Counted from the first letter of the stretch, positions 34,995 to 44,627 are shown. The stretch is DNA of 64,000 nucleotides from Phycisphaerae bacterium (GCA_017993835.1 JAGOLX010000007.1:111832-175831), one strand, 5' to 3'. Translations and numbers: made by a program. Notes: generated by a model from the sequence alone, not told the origin.

Positions 34995-36611
34995 ATGAGC
35001 GACAAGACCGCCGCGTCGATCTTCCCGTCCAGTGAAGCGATTCCCGAGCAGCACCGCATCACGACTGCCATCGAGCAGCGGGAATACCTCTGCAATGGCG
35101 AGATTCGCACGTGGGCCGGACCGCAACAGGACGTCCTGTCCCCGATCTGCGAGTCGGTCGACGGCGCCTGTCGGCAAAAGCGGATCGGCAGCTATCCATT
35201 GCTTGGAGCCGAGCAGGCTCTGGAGGCGCTCGACGCCGCCTGCAAGGCGTACGACCATGGTCGGGGCGCTTGGCCCACTGTGTCCGTCGAGGAGCGGATC
35301 AGGCACGTCGAGGGCTTCGCTTATCGCATGAAGGAGCGCCGGGACGACGTGGTCAAGCTCCTGATGTGGGAGATCGGCAAGACGCTGCCCGACGCCCAGA
35401 AGGAGTTCGACAGGACCGTGGACTACATCCGCGACACGATCGGCGCGCTGAAGGACCTGGATCGCGTCTCGTCGCGGTTCGTCATCGAGCAGGGGGTGAT
35501 CGGGCAAATCCGACGGGCGCCGCTGGGCGTCGTGCTGTGCATGGGCCCGTTCAACTACCCGCTGAACGAGACCTTCACCACGCTGATCCCGGCGTTGATT
35601 ATGGGCAACGTGGTGATCTTCAAGCCGCCCAAGATGGGCGTGCTCCTGCACCGGCCGCTCCTGGAGGCGTTCCGCGACTCATTCCCCGCAGGGGTCGTGA
35701 ACACCGTCTATGGGCAGGGTCAGAAGGTGATCCAGCCGCTGATGGAGTCGGGTCGGATCGACGTGCTGGCCTTCATCGGGTCCAGCCGGGTGGCGGACAT
35801 CCTCAAGAAGCAGCACCCCAAGCCGCACCGGCTCCGCTGCGTGCTCGGCCTGGAGGCCAAGAACGCCGGCATCGTCCTGAAGGACGCGGACCTCGACCTG
35901 GCGGTCAAGGAGTGCGTGCTCGGGGCGCTCTCCTACAATGGCCAGCGATGCACCGCACTCAAGATCCTGTTCGTCCACGAGGCGATCATCGACCAGTTCC
36001 TTCCGAAGTTCGCGGAGGCGGTCGGCAAGCTCAAGGGCGGGATGCCCTGGGAGTCGGGAGTCCAGATCACGCCGCTGCCCGAACCGGACAAGACGAAATA
36101 CCTGCAAGACCTCATCGCCGACGCCCAGGCCAAGGGCGCCAAGGTGGTCGCCGGCGGCCAGGTGAGCGGAACCTTCATGTCGCCTGCGGTGGTCTACCCG
36201 GTCCGGCCGGGCATGAGACTCTACGTCGAGGAGCAGTTCGGGCCGGTCGTTCCCATCGCGACTTTCAAGGACATCGAAGAGCCGATGAACTACGTCATCG
36301 AGTCGAACTACGGCCAGCAGGTGAGCCTCTTCGGCAGCGACGCGACTGTCATCGCCAATCTCGTCGATCCACTGGTCAACCAGGTCTGCCGGGTGAACAT
36401 CAACAGCCAGTGCCAGCGGGGTCCCGACACATTCCCGTTCACAGGCCGCAAGGACTCCGCGGAAAACACGCTCTCCGTCTCAGACGCCCTGCGAGTCTTC
36501 ACAATCCGGACCCTGGTAGCCGCCAAAGAAACCGACGTCAACAAGCAGCTCATCAAGTCCATCGTAACAGACAGGTCTTCCCGGTTTCTTTCAACTGACT
36601 TCATCTTGTAG
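34995..36611 (+). CDS. gapN: NADP-dependent non-phosphorylating glyceraldehyde-3-phosphate dehydrogenase
   Basis: 538 residues of the aldehyde dehydrogenase superfamily. Motifs GPFNYPLNE, LEAKNAGIV, the catalytic cysteine in NGQRCTALK near residue 319, and the GapN-type ending NSQCQRGPDTFPFTGRKDSA point to GapN, which oxidises glyceraldehyde-3-phosphate directly to 3-phosphoglycerate and makes NADPH. I used the second ATG because AAAGG is well placed for it and too close to the first. It stands alone with its own promoter. Confidence 0.88.
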   Translation: MSDKTAASIFPSSEAIPEQHRITTAIEQREYLCNGEIRTWAGPQQDVLSPICESVDGACRQKRIGSYPLLGAEQALEALDAACKAYDHGRGAWPTVSVEERIRHVEGFAYRMKERRDDVVKLLMWEIGKTLPDAQKEFDRTVDYIRDTIGALKDLDRVSSRFVIEQGVIGQIRRAPLGVVLCMGPFNYPLNETFTTLIPALIMGNVVIFKPPKMGVLLHRPLLEAFRDSFPAGVVNTVYGQGQKVIQPLMESGRIDVLAFIGSSRVADILKKQHPKPHRLRCVLGLEAKNAGIVLKDADLDLAVKECVLGALSYNGQRCTALKILFVHEAIIDQFLPKFAEAVGKLKGGMPWESGVQITPLPEPDKTKYLQDLIADAQAKGAKVVAGGQVSGTFMSPAVVYPVRPGMRLYVEEQFGPVVPIATFKDIEEPMNYVIESNYGQQVSLFGSDATVIANLVDPLVNQVCRVNINSQCQRGPDTFPFTGRKDSAENTLSVSDALRVFTIRTLVAAKETDVNKQLIKSIVTDRSSRFLSTDFIL

Positions 36612-36769
36612 AAGCGGCTGGTCGGGGACTACCGGATTACTCACTTGGCAGATCGAGAGTCGGGATCGATGCAGCGAGAGAGTTGACTCTGCTCAGATAG
36701 TCGTTATGTTGGTTCTTGTGGGCGAACGATAATTGGTCGCTGGAGATATGGATAACCGCAGTGGGGATG

Positions 36770-36799
36770 TTGACTCCTCTCGGAGTGCCGTGCTATCCT
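36770..36799 (+). promoter_or_regulatory. Promoter for GH13 gene
   Basis: TTGACT (5 of 6) and TATCCT are 18 bases apart, about 50 bases before the GH13 start. The rest of 36612-36769 holds no gene. Confidence 0.6.
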
Positions 36800-36849
36800 G
36801 TTGTGCGAGTGTGAAATAGACGCCGACGGGGATTGAATCCGGAGGAATC

Positions 36850-38649
36850 ATGGCTGCATCTGCGGTTCAGAAGGGAGCAACGCCATACGCCGGTGGCTGT
36901 CGATTCGCGGTGTGGGCGCCGCACGCCGACGCGGTCTCCGTGGTTGGGACGTTCAATGACTGGGATTCGAACGCTCACGCATTGATTGGAAGTGAGGAGG
37001 GGATGTGGTCGGGTGAGGCGCCGGGAGCCAAGCCGGGCGATGAGTACCGATTCCACATCCGCGCAGGTGGCAAGGAATACTCTCGCATCGACCCCTACGC
37101 TCGGCGGGTCACCAACTCCGTCGGCAACGCCATCGTTCCCCATCCGTCAAAGCCCGACAGCTCGCGGCGGTTCGCCCCGGCGGCTCTCAACGAGATGGTG
37201 ATCTACGAGATGCACATCGGAACGTTCGGCAAGAAGCCGGAACAACCGGGACCGGGCCGTCTTGAGGGGGCCATCGAGCGGCTGGGACACCTCAAGGAAC
37301 TGGGCGTCAACGCCCTGGAGGTGATGCCGGTGGCGGAGTTCCCCGGAGGGTATTCCTGGGGTTACAATCCCTCGCTGATCTTCGCCGTGGAGAGCGACTA
37401 CGGCACATCACGAACGTTTCGCGAATTCGTGGAGGAAGCCCATCGACTCGGGATCGCGGTCATTGTCGACGTGGTCTACAATCACCTTGGGCCCGGCGAT
37501 CTCGATCTGTGGCAATTCGACGGCTGGAGCGAAAACGGCAAAGGCGGGATCTACTTCTACAATGACTGGCGGGCTTCGACTCCATGGGGCGAGACCCGGC
37601 CCGACTACGGACGCGGGGAGGTGAGGGAATTCCTGCGCGACAATGCCCTGATGTGGCTTCGCGAGTTCGGCGTGGACGGGTTCCGCTGGGACGCGACGAT
37701 GTATATCCGCAACGTGCACGGTCGCAACGACGATTCGGGAAGCGATCTGCCGGACGGATGGAGCCTGATGCAGTGGATCAACAGCGAGATGCGCAAGACG
37801 CGGAAGACCGCGTTCAGTGTCGCGGAGGATCTGAGAGGCAACCCGGCCATGACCAAGGCCGTCAGAGATGGCGGGGCCGGCTTCAATGCGCAATGGGACG
37901 CGCGCTTCGTGCATCCGGTTCGGGCCGCCCTATGTGCGGGCGACGACGCTTCCCGCGATATGGACGCCGTGCGAGACGCCATTCTGCACCGGTATTACCT
38001 TGATGCCTTCGAGAGGGTCATCTACACGGAGTCCCACGATGAAGTGGCCAATGGGAAGGCCCGTGTGCCTGAGGAAGTCGACCCGGGCTCGGCCTCATCA
38101 TGGGTTGCGAAGAAGAAGTCCGCACTGGGCGCGGCGCTGGTCTTTACGGCCCCGGGTATCCCGATGATACTCCAGGGCCAGGAGTTCTTGGAGGATGACT
38201 GGTTCCACGACGACGACCCGCTGGATTGGTCGAAGAAAGATCGCTTTGCAGGGATCTTCCGGCTGTATCGAGACCTGATCCATCTGAGATTGAACCGGTC
38301 CGGGTGTACGGCCGGGCTTTGTGGCCAGGAAGTCAGCGTCTACCACGTGAATCACGAACGCAAGGTCCTCGCGTACCACCGCTGGCGAGATGGCGGGCCG
38401 GGAGACAGCGTGCTGGTTGTTGCGAATTTCTCCACGCAGGTCCAGAAGGACTACACCATTGGATTCCCGGCGCAAGGGGAATGGACTGTGCGATTCAATA
38501 GCGACAGCAGGTTCTATGACGCCGATTTCCAGGACCAGGGGCCTGTGAGCGTCTTCGCATCGGGACCCGGCCAGGATGGACTGCCGAGCAAGGGCACGCT
38601 GAGTGTTGGGCCGTACAGTGTTCTCATTCTTTCGCAGAATAGAGTCTGA
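36850..38649 (+). CDS. GH13 alpha-glucan enzyme (branching enzyme/TreZ-like)
   Basis: 599 residues starting after GGAGG. An N-terminal CBM48 domain (FAVWAPHADAVSVVGTFNDW) precedes the GH13 barrel with conserved regions DVVYNHLGPGD, GFRWDAT (nucleophile Asp near 281), VAEDL (acid/base Glu near 326) and YTESHDE (near 395). Such enzymes are annotated as 1,4-alpha-glucan branching enzyme or malto-oligosyltrehalose trehalohydrolase; DVVYNH fits either the trehalohydrolase branch or the cyanobacterial-type branching group. No signal peptide, so it acts on cytoplasmic glycogen-type glucan. Confidence 0.82.
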   Translation: MAASAVQKGATPYAGGCRFAVWAPHADAVSVVGTFNDWDSNAHALIGSEEGMWSGEAPGAKPGDEYRFHIRAGGKEYSRIDPYARRVTNSVGNAIVPHPSKPDSSRRFAPAALNEMVIYEMHIGTFGKKPEQPGPGRLEGAIERLGHLKELGVNALEVMPVAEFPGGYSWGYNPSLIFAVESDYGTSRTFREFVEEAHRLGIAVIVDVVYNHLGPGDLDLWQFDGWSENGKGGIYFYNDWRASTPWGETRPDYGRGEVREFLRDNALMWLREFGVDGFRWDATMYIRNVHGRNDDSGSDLPDGWSLMQWINSEMRKTRKTAFSVAEDLRGNPAMTKAVRDGGAGFNAQWDARFVHPVRAALCAGDDASRDMDAVRDAILHRYYLDAFERVIYTESHDEVANGKARVPEEVDPGSASSWVAKKKSALGAALVFTAPGIPMILQGQEFLEDDWFHDDDPLDWSKKDRFAGIFRLYRDLIHLRLNRSGCTAGLCGQEVSVYHVNHERKVLAYHRWRDGGPGDSVLVVANFSTQVQKDYTIGFPAQGEWTVRFNSDSRFYDADFQDQGPVSVFASGPGQDGLPSKGTLSVGPYSVLILSQNRV

Positions 38650-38677
38650 CCCTGAGGATCGCGGAGTCAGGCACTTC

Positions 38678-39583
38678 CTACTTGTATGCCAAGGCAGCGG
38701 CGCCGAGGACGGCGATGGCGCCGCCGATCAGGGAGTGGAGGGTGGGGCGTTCGTGGTCCAGGAGCATCGTGAAGGGGATCACCACCAGCGGCGTTGTGGC
38801 TACGATGGATAGGACGATCCCGGTCGGAGCGACCGCGAGGGCCCACTGATAGAAGGCGACGCCAATGGCCGGACCGCACAGGGCGTTGGCGATCACCCAC
38901 GGCCAGGCTTGTCGCCAGGGATGATTGCCTGGGGCCGCTTCCTGTGGTGGTGCGGTGGGAGACTTGTGCAGGCGGTGGATGAGCAGGACGATGGCGGTCA
39001 GGAGCAGGCCGCCCAGGATTCGCTGGTAGGCCGCGGTGCCTCCGTCGATGTGCTGGCCTGCGTCGCGGGCGAGGTCGAAGGCCTTTCGCGTGAAGACCGC
39101 ACCGCCGGCCTGTCCGAGGGCCGCGATGACGCCGAGTGCGATCCCGACGAACCACGCGCGGGCGGGGACCGGGGTCTGCTTGTCCGGCGCGAGGGCCGCG
39201 AACACGCCTACCAGGATGGTCGAACTCCAGAAGATCTGCGGCCCGGTCAGCGTGGTGCCCAGCCAGAGCCATTCCATGACGGCCCCCAAGGGGACGGCTA
39301 CGCACAGGCACAGCAGCACCGCCAGTCTCGGGCCGATGTAGTAGTAGGCGCCGTAGAGGGCCAGGTCGCCCATGCCGAAGCCGATGACCCCGCTCAGGAA
39401 CAGCCAAGGCGACCCCGCGCCGGAAAGGCCCTGGCCGAACAGGTGCGCCCAGAGGGCCAGCACGATCGTGGCCAGCACCAGCCGGCTGAGATTCGCGACG
39501 CTCGCGCCGAGCAGACGGGTGGTGCGGCCGGCGCTGACCGCCGAGACCGCCCACAGAATGGAGGTGATAACGGCCTGGATCAT
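38678..39583 (-). CDS. EamA/DMT-superfamily transporter
   Basis: 301 residues in ten predicted membrane helices arranged as two five-helix repeats, the EamA pattern. These proteins export or exchange small metabolites such as amino acids. The second repeat ends GGAIAVLGAAALAYK, typical of the family. It begins three bases after the stop of the Nudix gene, so the two are in one operon. Substrate unknown. Confidence 0.85.
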   Translation of the reverse strand: MIQAVITSILWAVSAVSAGRTTRLLGASVANLSRLVLATIVLALWAHLFGQGLSGAGSPWLFLSGVIGFGMGDLALYGAYYYIGPRLAVLLCLCVAVPLGAVMEWLWLGTTLTGPQIFWSSTILVGVFAALAPDKQTPVPARAWFVGIALGVIAALGQAGGAVFTRKAFDLARDAGQHIDGGTAAYQRILGGLLLTAIVLLIHRLHKSPTAPPQEAAPGNHPWRQAWPWVIANALCGPAIGVAFYQWALAVAPTGIVLSIVATTPLVVIPFTMLLDHERPTLHSLIGGAIAVLGAAALAYK

Positions 39584-39586
39584 GCG

Positions 39587-40213
39587 TCAGTCGAAGTCCG
39601 TAGGTAACGCAGGATTGCGATAGTGCTCGAACATGCGGGCGAGCTGGAAGGGGAGCGTCCGCGAGATGGAGAGGTCCTGCGGGATCTCGTTCTCCGCGAA
39701 GAGTTCGACGCCGGTGGTTTCGTGGCTCTCGGTGGGCGAGCCGCCCGTGATTTCGCAGAGGAAGAACAGCTTGTAGATGTGGAAGGGCATGAAGGGCTCG
39801 TGCGGGTGCCTGCTGCGGTCCCAGACCGCGGCGAGCTTGAGGACTCTGGCCTCGAAGCCGGACTCCTCGAAGACCTCGCGGACTACTGCCTCGGATGGAG
39901 ATTGGCAGGGGTCCGCCCAGCCGCCGGGCAGGGTCCATCTGCCGCCGTCGAGCTTCTCGCGGACCAGCAGGATCTTGCCCTCGCGGAAGGCGGCGCCGCG
40001 GACGTCCACCTTGGGCGTTTCGTAGCCTTTCTCTCGCGGGAACAGCTCCAGGAACGTCTTGACGTCGAGGTCGAAGCCCACCGCCATCATCTCCGCGGCG
40101 ATCTGTCGGATGTGCTCGTATCGCTCGATCTCGTAGGGGTTTTCAGAGTACGTCAGACCATTCTGAGCCAGCGCGGCCAGTTGTTTCGCCCACTTGAGCC
40201 AGTTCGGTTCCAT
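39587..40213 (-). CDS. Nudix hydrolase with Nudix_hydro N-terminal domain
   Basis: 208 residues. The N-terminal 60 residues (NWLKWAKQLAALAQNGLTY, YEIERYEHIRQIAAEMMA) match the helical extension of nucleoside-diphosphate-linked hydrolases. The Nudix box reads GGWADPCQSPSEAVVREVFE then ESGF: the RExxEExG core is intact, but the first Glu of GxxxxxE is Gln (position of Q in CQS). Likely removes nucleoside diphosphate-linked waste such as ADP-ribose. Start ATG preceded by AAGGA; a longer start was rejected. Confidence 0.85.
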   Translation of the reverse strand: MEPNWLKWAKQLAALAQNGLTYSENPYEIERYEHIRQIAAEMMAVGFDLDVKTFLELFPREKGYETPKVDVRGAAFREGKILLVREKLDGGRWTLPGGWADPCQSPSEAVVREVFEESGFEARVLKLAAVWDRSRHPHEPFMPFHIYKLFFLCEITGGSPTESHETTGVELFAENEIPQDLSISRTLPFQLARMFEHYRNPALPTDFD

Positions 40214-40367
40214 TCTCACGAGTCCTTCGGAGTCCTTGTCTTCGTTGTCCGACGGCGTCTGCGCCGATGTCGCGTCTGTTACCGAAGCCTTCGCCGCGGC
40301 CTTACTAGGGTGACAGATTCCGATCTGCAATGCAACGGGGTTTGTCTCGGAAAATGGAGGATCTGCA

Positions 40368-40397
40368 TTGGACGGGCATTGCGCCCGTCGCTACGAT
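40368..40397 (+). promoter_or_regulatory. Possible promoter for small lipoprotein
   Basis: TTGGAC and TACGAT are 18 bases apart, about 50 bases before the lipoprotein start. Confidence 0.35.
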
Positions 40398-40449
40398 ACA
40401 TGGCTTCGGATGGAAATTGACGGTTCTTGGAAGAAGGCGGGTACGGATT

Positions 40450-40869
40450 ATGAGAAGACATCTGTTGATCGTGGGGTTGCTGCTGATGACCGTGATGGGG
40501 ACCGGGTGCATCGTGGTCCATGTGGAAAAGGATCGCTCCTGTAAACCGGCCGTGGTCGAACCCGTGGAGACGACGGTGCAGGAGATCGACGCCGTCGGCC
40601 AGCTCGGCTTTGAGAACGACCGCCATCACGCCTACAAGCGCATCGCGAGCCGACCGGGTCTGAGCGACGCCGTGCAGATCCACTTGATCGAAGCGGTGCT
40701 CTCGAACCTGGGTTTCGAGAACGACAAGACGGATGTCTTGCTGACCCTGGTGGGCAATCCGTGCTTCAGTCCCGCCGCGGAGGCCGCTCTCCTCGAGCGG
40801 ATAGACCGGCTCGGATTCGAAAACGACAGGGAGCGGATTCTCAGGGCGATCGACAAGAGGAAGTCCTGA
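40450..40869 (+). CDS. Small lipoprotein with three LGFEND repeats
   Basis: 139 residues. The signal ends in a lipobox (VMGTGC). The mature part has three tandem units starting QLGFENDR, NLGFENDK and RLGFENDR, each about 35-40 residues and followed by a helix with regularly spaced leucines, ending in IDKRKS. The pattern suggests stacked helical repeats facing the periplasm. I recognise no known family. Start ATG follows GAAGG. No operon partner. Confidence 0.72.
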   Translation: MRRHLLIVGLLLMTVMGTGCIVVHVEKDRSCKPAVVEPVETTVQEIDAVGQLGFENDRHHAYKRIASRPGLSDAVQIHLIEAVLSNLGFENDKTDVLLTLVGNPCFSPAAEAALLERIDRLGFENDRERILRAIDKRKS

Positions 40870-40938
40870 AGATCGAGTGACTCTCTCGGGGACGGAGGAA
40901 CGAGGACGAGGTCCCGTCATGCTCGCAGAGAATGAATG

Positions 40939-40968
40939 GTGGCTCCGACGGTTGCTCGCCGGAGCCAC
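40939..40968. terminator. Hairpin downstream of lipoprotein gene
   Basis: GTGGCTCCG and CGGAGCCAC form a 9-bp perfect stem with a 12-base loop, 70 bases after the lipoprotein stop. No T-run on either strand, so termination is possible but unproven. Confidence 0.35.
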
Positions 40969-41025
40969 GCTTGATACTGCGGCCCTATCGATCCCTCAGC
41001 GGCCCAAATCGCCTGGGGAGTCGAA

Positions 41026-41142
41026 TTACTTCACCAGAGTCCCGATCAGCTCGATCTCGACGATCTGCATGCTGTTGGCGCTGGCGGGGGTCCGAACCTT
41101 CGGGAACATGACCTGATAGCGATTGTAGGCGACGGTGCCCCG
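41026..41142 (-). pseudogene. C-terminal fragment of an F5/8-type (discoidin) protein
   Basis: About 35 codons on the minus strand ending in a stop at 41026: VAYNRYQVMFPKVRTPASAN then SMQIVEIELIGTLVK. This is the usual C-terminal end of planctomycete discoidin-like domains, where YNRYQ...FP...NSMQ(I/V)AE(I/V)ELLG recurs. Upstream, the reading frame runs into a stop inside a MITE-like element (starting near 41132), and no start codon or remaining domain is present. The rest of the gene appears to have been lost. Confidence 0.65.
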
Positions 41143-41283
41143 ACTCTGTCATTCCTGCGCGCGCAGGAATCCAGGGACCGCGGGACTGGGCGCGACCGAG
41201 TGAGTGGATTCCCGCTTCCGCGGGAATGACAACCCGGGGTCTCTGTGGACCCCTATCGCACGCGCAACTACGGACATGTCCCC
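41132..41283. repeat. MITE-like element, copy 3 (left end lost)
   Basis: The core (41149-41229) and right flank, ending ACGGACATGTCCC, align with copies 1 and 2. The left terminal repeat is absent; the sequence to its left is the discoidin-domain fragment. Confidence 0.68.
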
Positions 41284-41316
41284 CCCCAGCCGGGCGCTTG
41301 TCTTCAGCTTTCGGCT

Positions 41317-41345
41317 TTGCCATTTCGCCGGCTCCTTCCTACAAT
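41317..41345 (+). promoter_or_regulatory. Promoter for GH51 gene
   Basis: TTGCCA and TACAAT (5 of 6) are 17 bases apart, about 55 bases before the GH51 start and just beyond MITE copy 3. Confidence 0.68.
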
Positions 41346-41398
41346 GCTGCCAGGAATCGGCACTTCGTGGTGCCTGGTCGAACGATGGAGATTGCGGA

Positions 41399-43255
41399 AT
41401 GGTTTCTAACAGCGTGGTTTCAACTGTTTGTGTCGGTTTGGGGGGCATTCTCGTGCTCGCTGCTGCGGCGCCGGCCGAGACGGTCGATCTGGTGGTTCTG
41501 GACAGACCCCTTCACGGCGGGCGCATCAGCCCGATGCTCTATGGCGGCTTCATCGAGCTGCTCGACGACGTTGTCCCCGGCATGTGGGCCGAAATGCTGG
41601 GGAACCGCGACTTCGAGGGCGTCCTTCCCACCGCCAACTGGGCCTATCACCTGGGCGTGCTGAACCTGTGCGATCGCGATTGGGACCGGAATGGGACGTG
41701 GGATTGCAGCGAGGAGGCCCCCTGGAGCGGGGAACGATCGGCGAAACTGACTGCTGCGAAGGGTCGGCCGGGACTGCTGACTCAGAGCGGCCTGGCCGTG
41801 ACGAAGGGAATGACCTACCTGTTCTCCGGTCACTTCAGCGGCGGGAACGCCCGTTGGGAGGTGTCGATCCGCCTGAAAGCCCTGCTTCCCGACGGACAGT
41901 GGATGTCACTCGGTTCCGCATTGCTCGGACCGATCGGCGGGGAGTGGGCGAAGACCTGCGCCACGTTGGCGTGCACGGGGACCACCGACCGGGCGGTTCT
42001 CGAAATCGAAGCGGCCGGCGAGGGCAATCTGTGGATGGACAAGGTCTCGCTGATGCCTGCGGACAACGTCGATGGGTGGCGCCGCGACGTCGTCGAGGTG
42101 ACGAAGGGACTGCGTCCGCCCGTCCTTCGCTGGGGCGGTTCCACCATCGATCCCGGCGCCTACAAGTGGAAGGAGCAGGTCGGCGACCGGGACCAGCGTC
42201 CGACGTTCCTGACCCAGCCGTGGGGACGCCGGGACCCGGGCGACGTCGGCGTCGAGGAATTCGTTCGGTTCTGCCGAGCGGTGGGCAGCGAGCCGCTCGT
42301 CTGCGTCAGCTTTGCCGATGGGCCCGAGAGCGCCGGCGAACTGGTCGAGTACTGCAACGGAGCGGCGGACACACGCTGGGGGAAGACGCGGGCCCGGAAC
42401 GGCCATCCGGAACCCTATGACGTCAAGTACTGGCAGCTCGGCAATGAGGTCGGCAGTGAAGAGGTGATCGGTCAGATCGCCGACTTCTGCCGGGCGATTC
42501 ACAAGGCCGACCCGAAGGCGACGATCTTCACCTCCTTTCCGAGCGGCGGCCTGCTCGACCGCGTCGGGGATTCCATCGGCTATCTGTGCCCGCATTACTA
42601 CACGTCGGATCTCGCGTGGGTCGAGTCCGACATTCGCGGCCTGCGGAACGTCATTCGCGGTTCCCGCTATCGCGACACGGCCCGTCTGGCCGTGACGGAA
42701 TGGAACATCAACGCGGGCAACTGGGGCCTCGGTCGCGGCAAGCTCTACACGCTCGACTGCGCCTTGTTCGAAGCGAGGTTCCTCAACCTGCTGCACCGCA
42801 ACAGTGACGTTGTGACCCTCGCCTGCCGCTCGAACCTGACCAACAGCTTCTGCGGCGGCACGATCCAGACGAACGCCGGGGGCCTGTACAAGATCCCTGC
42901 CTATCACGTCATGAAACTGTTCCGCGACCACACCCGGCCGGTGCCGCTGACGATTGGCGAGACGCCGGGCTGGCTGAGCGTCAGCGCTTGCGCCTCGGAC
43001 GATCACAAGCAGATCACGCTCTTTGTGGTGAACACGCGAACCGAGCCCGTCGAGGTCCAGATTGATCTCCGCGATTTCGCGGAAGGCATGAAGATCGTCG
43101 CAGGCGAGGTGGTCGGCGACGCGCAGGACCGCCGGCAGATCGACGCCACCAACGGCTGGGACCGCCCGGACCGGGTGAAGACGATGCCCCTGCGGTTCGA
43201 GGGCAGAACCGCGACGGTGCCGGCGCTGTCCGTGGCCGCAGTGGACATCCAGTGA
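41399..43255 (+). CDS. Exported GH51 alpha-L-arabinofuranosidase
   Basis: 618 residues. A signal sequence ends near residue 27 (AAAAPAE). A beta-sandwich carbohydrate-binding region (about residues 100-210) precedes the (beta/alpha)8 catalytic domain; acid/base Glu in WQLGNEVG near 350 and nucleophile Glu in LAVTEWNIN near 434 are intact. A C-terminal beta domain follows. It releases arabinose from arabinoxylan or arabinan outside the cytoplasm. The start follows GGAG at 8 bases. With the GH127 and GH106-like enzymes it points to plant-cell-wall arabinose use. Confidence 0.92.
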   Translation: MVSNSVVSTVCVGLGGILVLAAAAPAETVDLVVLDRPLHGGRISPMLYGGFIELLDDVVPGMWAEMLGNRDFEGVLPTANWAYHLGVLNLCDRDWDRNGTWDCSEEAPWSGERSAKLTAAKGRPGLLTQSGLAVTKGMTYLFSGHFSGGNARWEVSIRLKALLPDGQWMSLGSALLGPIGGEWAKTCATLACTGTTDRAVLEIEAAGEGNLWMDKVSLMPADNVDGWRRDVVEVTKGLRPPVLRWGGSTIDPGAYKWKEQVGDRDQRPTFLTQPWGRRDPGDVGVEEFVRFCRAVGSEPLVCVSFADGPESAGELVEYCNGAADTRWGKTRARNGHPEPYDVKYWQLGNEVGSEEVIGQIADFCRAIHKADPKATIFTSFPSGGLLDRVGDSIGYLCPHYYTSDLAWVESDIRGLRNVIRGSRYRDTARLAVTEWNINAGNWGLGRGKLYTLDCALFEARFLNLLHRNSDVVTLACRSNLTNSFCGGTIQTNAGGLYKIPAYHVMKLFRDHTRPVPLTIGETPGWLSVSACASDDHKQITLFVVNTRTEPVEVQIDLRDFAEGMKIVAGEVVGDAQDRRQIDATNGWDRPDRVKTMPLRFEGRTATVPALSVAAVDIQ

Positions 43256-43276
43256 TGGGCGGGCCGTCCGCGGAGC

Positions 43277-43390
43277 ATGGGTGCATGACGGTCTCTGCAC
43301 GCGTGCAATGGGGGGCCGCGCAGACCCGTGTGTGTCATTCCCGCGGAAGAGGGAATCCAGTTCCTGAAACACGTCGTGTGCCACGGCTGG
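43277..43390 (-). repeat. MITE-like element, copy 4 (reverse, half)
   Basis: Reverse orientation. The terminal repeat appears as GGGTGCATGACGGT at 43279-43292 and the hairpin unit at 43335-43359; the other half of the element is missing. It lies between the GH51 and TRAP genes. Confidence 0.65.
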
Positions 43391-43400
43391 ATATTGGAGG

Positions 43401-43429
43401 TTGCATTGCGGGGAATCGGCAGGTACAAT
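43401..43429 (+). promoter_or_regulatory. Promoter for the TRAP operon
   Basis: TTGCAT and TACAAT (5 of 6) are 17 bases apart, about 80 bases before the first TRAP gene. Confidence 0.65.
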
Positions 43430-43511
43430 TCGCACTTCGCCTGCGATTGCGTGGCGACCGCAGGCAGTTGGTGGGAGATTCGTGACAAGGGCAGAGAATA
43501 GGAGGCCGCAT

Positions 43512-44624
43512 ATGAGCAGAGGCACAAAGTACTGGACAGGCGCGTTCGTCGTAAGTGCTATCGTGTGTTTCGCCGTAGTGGGCTGCAAGAAGCAGGGGGG
43601 GCAGACGAACCAACCCTCGCCCCCACAGGGGACTGCAAGCCAGCCTGTGCCCTCGCCCGCTCCGACGGACAAGGCGATCGAGCTTTCCTACAGCGTGTTC
43701 TTCCCGTCGACGCACGTCCAGGCCATCGCGGCGGACGAGTGGGCGAAAGAGGTCGAGAAGCGGACCAATGGTCGGGTGAAGATCACGATCTTCGCCGCTG
43801 GGGCGCTGACTGCTGCCCCGCAGTGCTATGAGGGAGTGGTCAACGGGGTCTCCGACATCGGGATGAGCTGCTTTGCCTACACGCTGGGCCGGTTCCCGCT
43901 GCTGGAAGGGTTGGACTTGCCTCTCGGATACCCGAACGGCACCGTGGCGACTCGGATTGCCACGGAGATGGTCGAGAAGTACAAGCCCGAGGAGGTGGCC
44001 GGCGTCCACGTCCTGTACATTCACGCTCACGGACCTGGATTGCTGGCTTCGAAGAAGCCGGTCCGGACCCTGGCGGATATGAAGGGTCTGAAGATCCGTG
44101 CGACGGGCCTGTCCCAGAAGATCGTTACCGCCCTCGGCGGCACCCCCGTGGCGATGCCGCAGGGCGAAACGTATGAGGCCCTGTCCAAGGGCGTCGTGGA
44201 CGCGACTCTATGCCCCATCGAGACCCTCAAGGGCTGGAAGCAGGGCGAGGTCATCAGCTCCGTGACGGATGCCACCGCGGTCGGCTACACCACCGCCATG
44301 TTCGTCGTGATGAACAAGGGCAAGTGGGACAAGCTGCCTGCCGATATCCAGGAGACCATCACCGAGATCAACGCCGAATGGGTGGCCAAACACGGCAAGG
44401 CCTGGGACCAGGCGGATGCGGATGGTCGGGCGTTCGTCACGAGCTTGCAGCCGGCGAGAGAGATGATCGCGCTGTCGGCTGAGGAGCAGCAGCAGTGGAA
44501 GAAGGCTGTCGAGCCTGTGCTGGCTGCCTACGTCGAAGCCGCGAAGGCCAAAGGATTGCCGGGCGAGCAGTTCCTCAAGGATGTCCAGGACCTGGTTGTG
44601 AAGTACTCTCAGACGGTGCAATAA
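43512..44624 (+). CDS. dctP: TRAP transporter substrate-binding lipoprotein
   Basis: 370 residues, starting after GGAGG. The signal ends in VVGC, so this binding protein is lipid-anchored in place of being free in the periplasm. A Pro/Thr/Gln linker leads to the DctP fold, with [20 protein letters not shown] at its start, the conserved GLKIRATG region and PAD-type ending helices. It binds an organic acid or sugar acid for uptake. The membrane genes follow at 3 bases and by overlap, forming a complete system. Ligand unknown. Confidence 0.9.
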   Translation: MSRGTKYWTGAFVVSAIVCFAVVGCKKQGGQTNQPSPPQGTASQPVPSPAPTDKAIELSYSVFFPSTHVQAIAADEWAKEVEKRTNGRVKITIFAAGALTAAPQCYEGVVNGVSDIGMSCFAYTLGRFPLLEGLDLPLGYPNGTVATRIATEMVEKYKPEEVAGVHVLYIHAHGPGLLASKKPVRTLADMKGLKIRATGLSQKIVTALGGTPVAMPQGETYEALSKGVVDATLCPIETLKGWKQGEVISSVTDATAVGYTTAMFVVMNKGKWDKLPADIQETITEINAEWVAKHGKAWDQADADGRAFVTSLQPAREMIALSAEEQQQWKKAVEPVLAAYVEAAKAKGLPGEQFLKDVQDLVVKYSQTVQ

Positions 44625-44627
44625 CTG

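Noticed and set aside
40877..41116. A plus-strand frame of 79 residues
   Set aside because: It is antisense to the discoidin fragment and has no ribosome site or domain.
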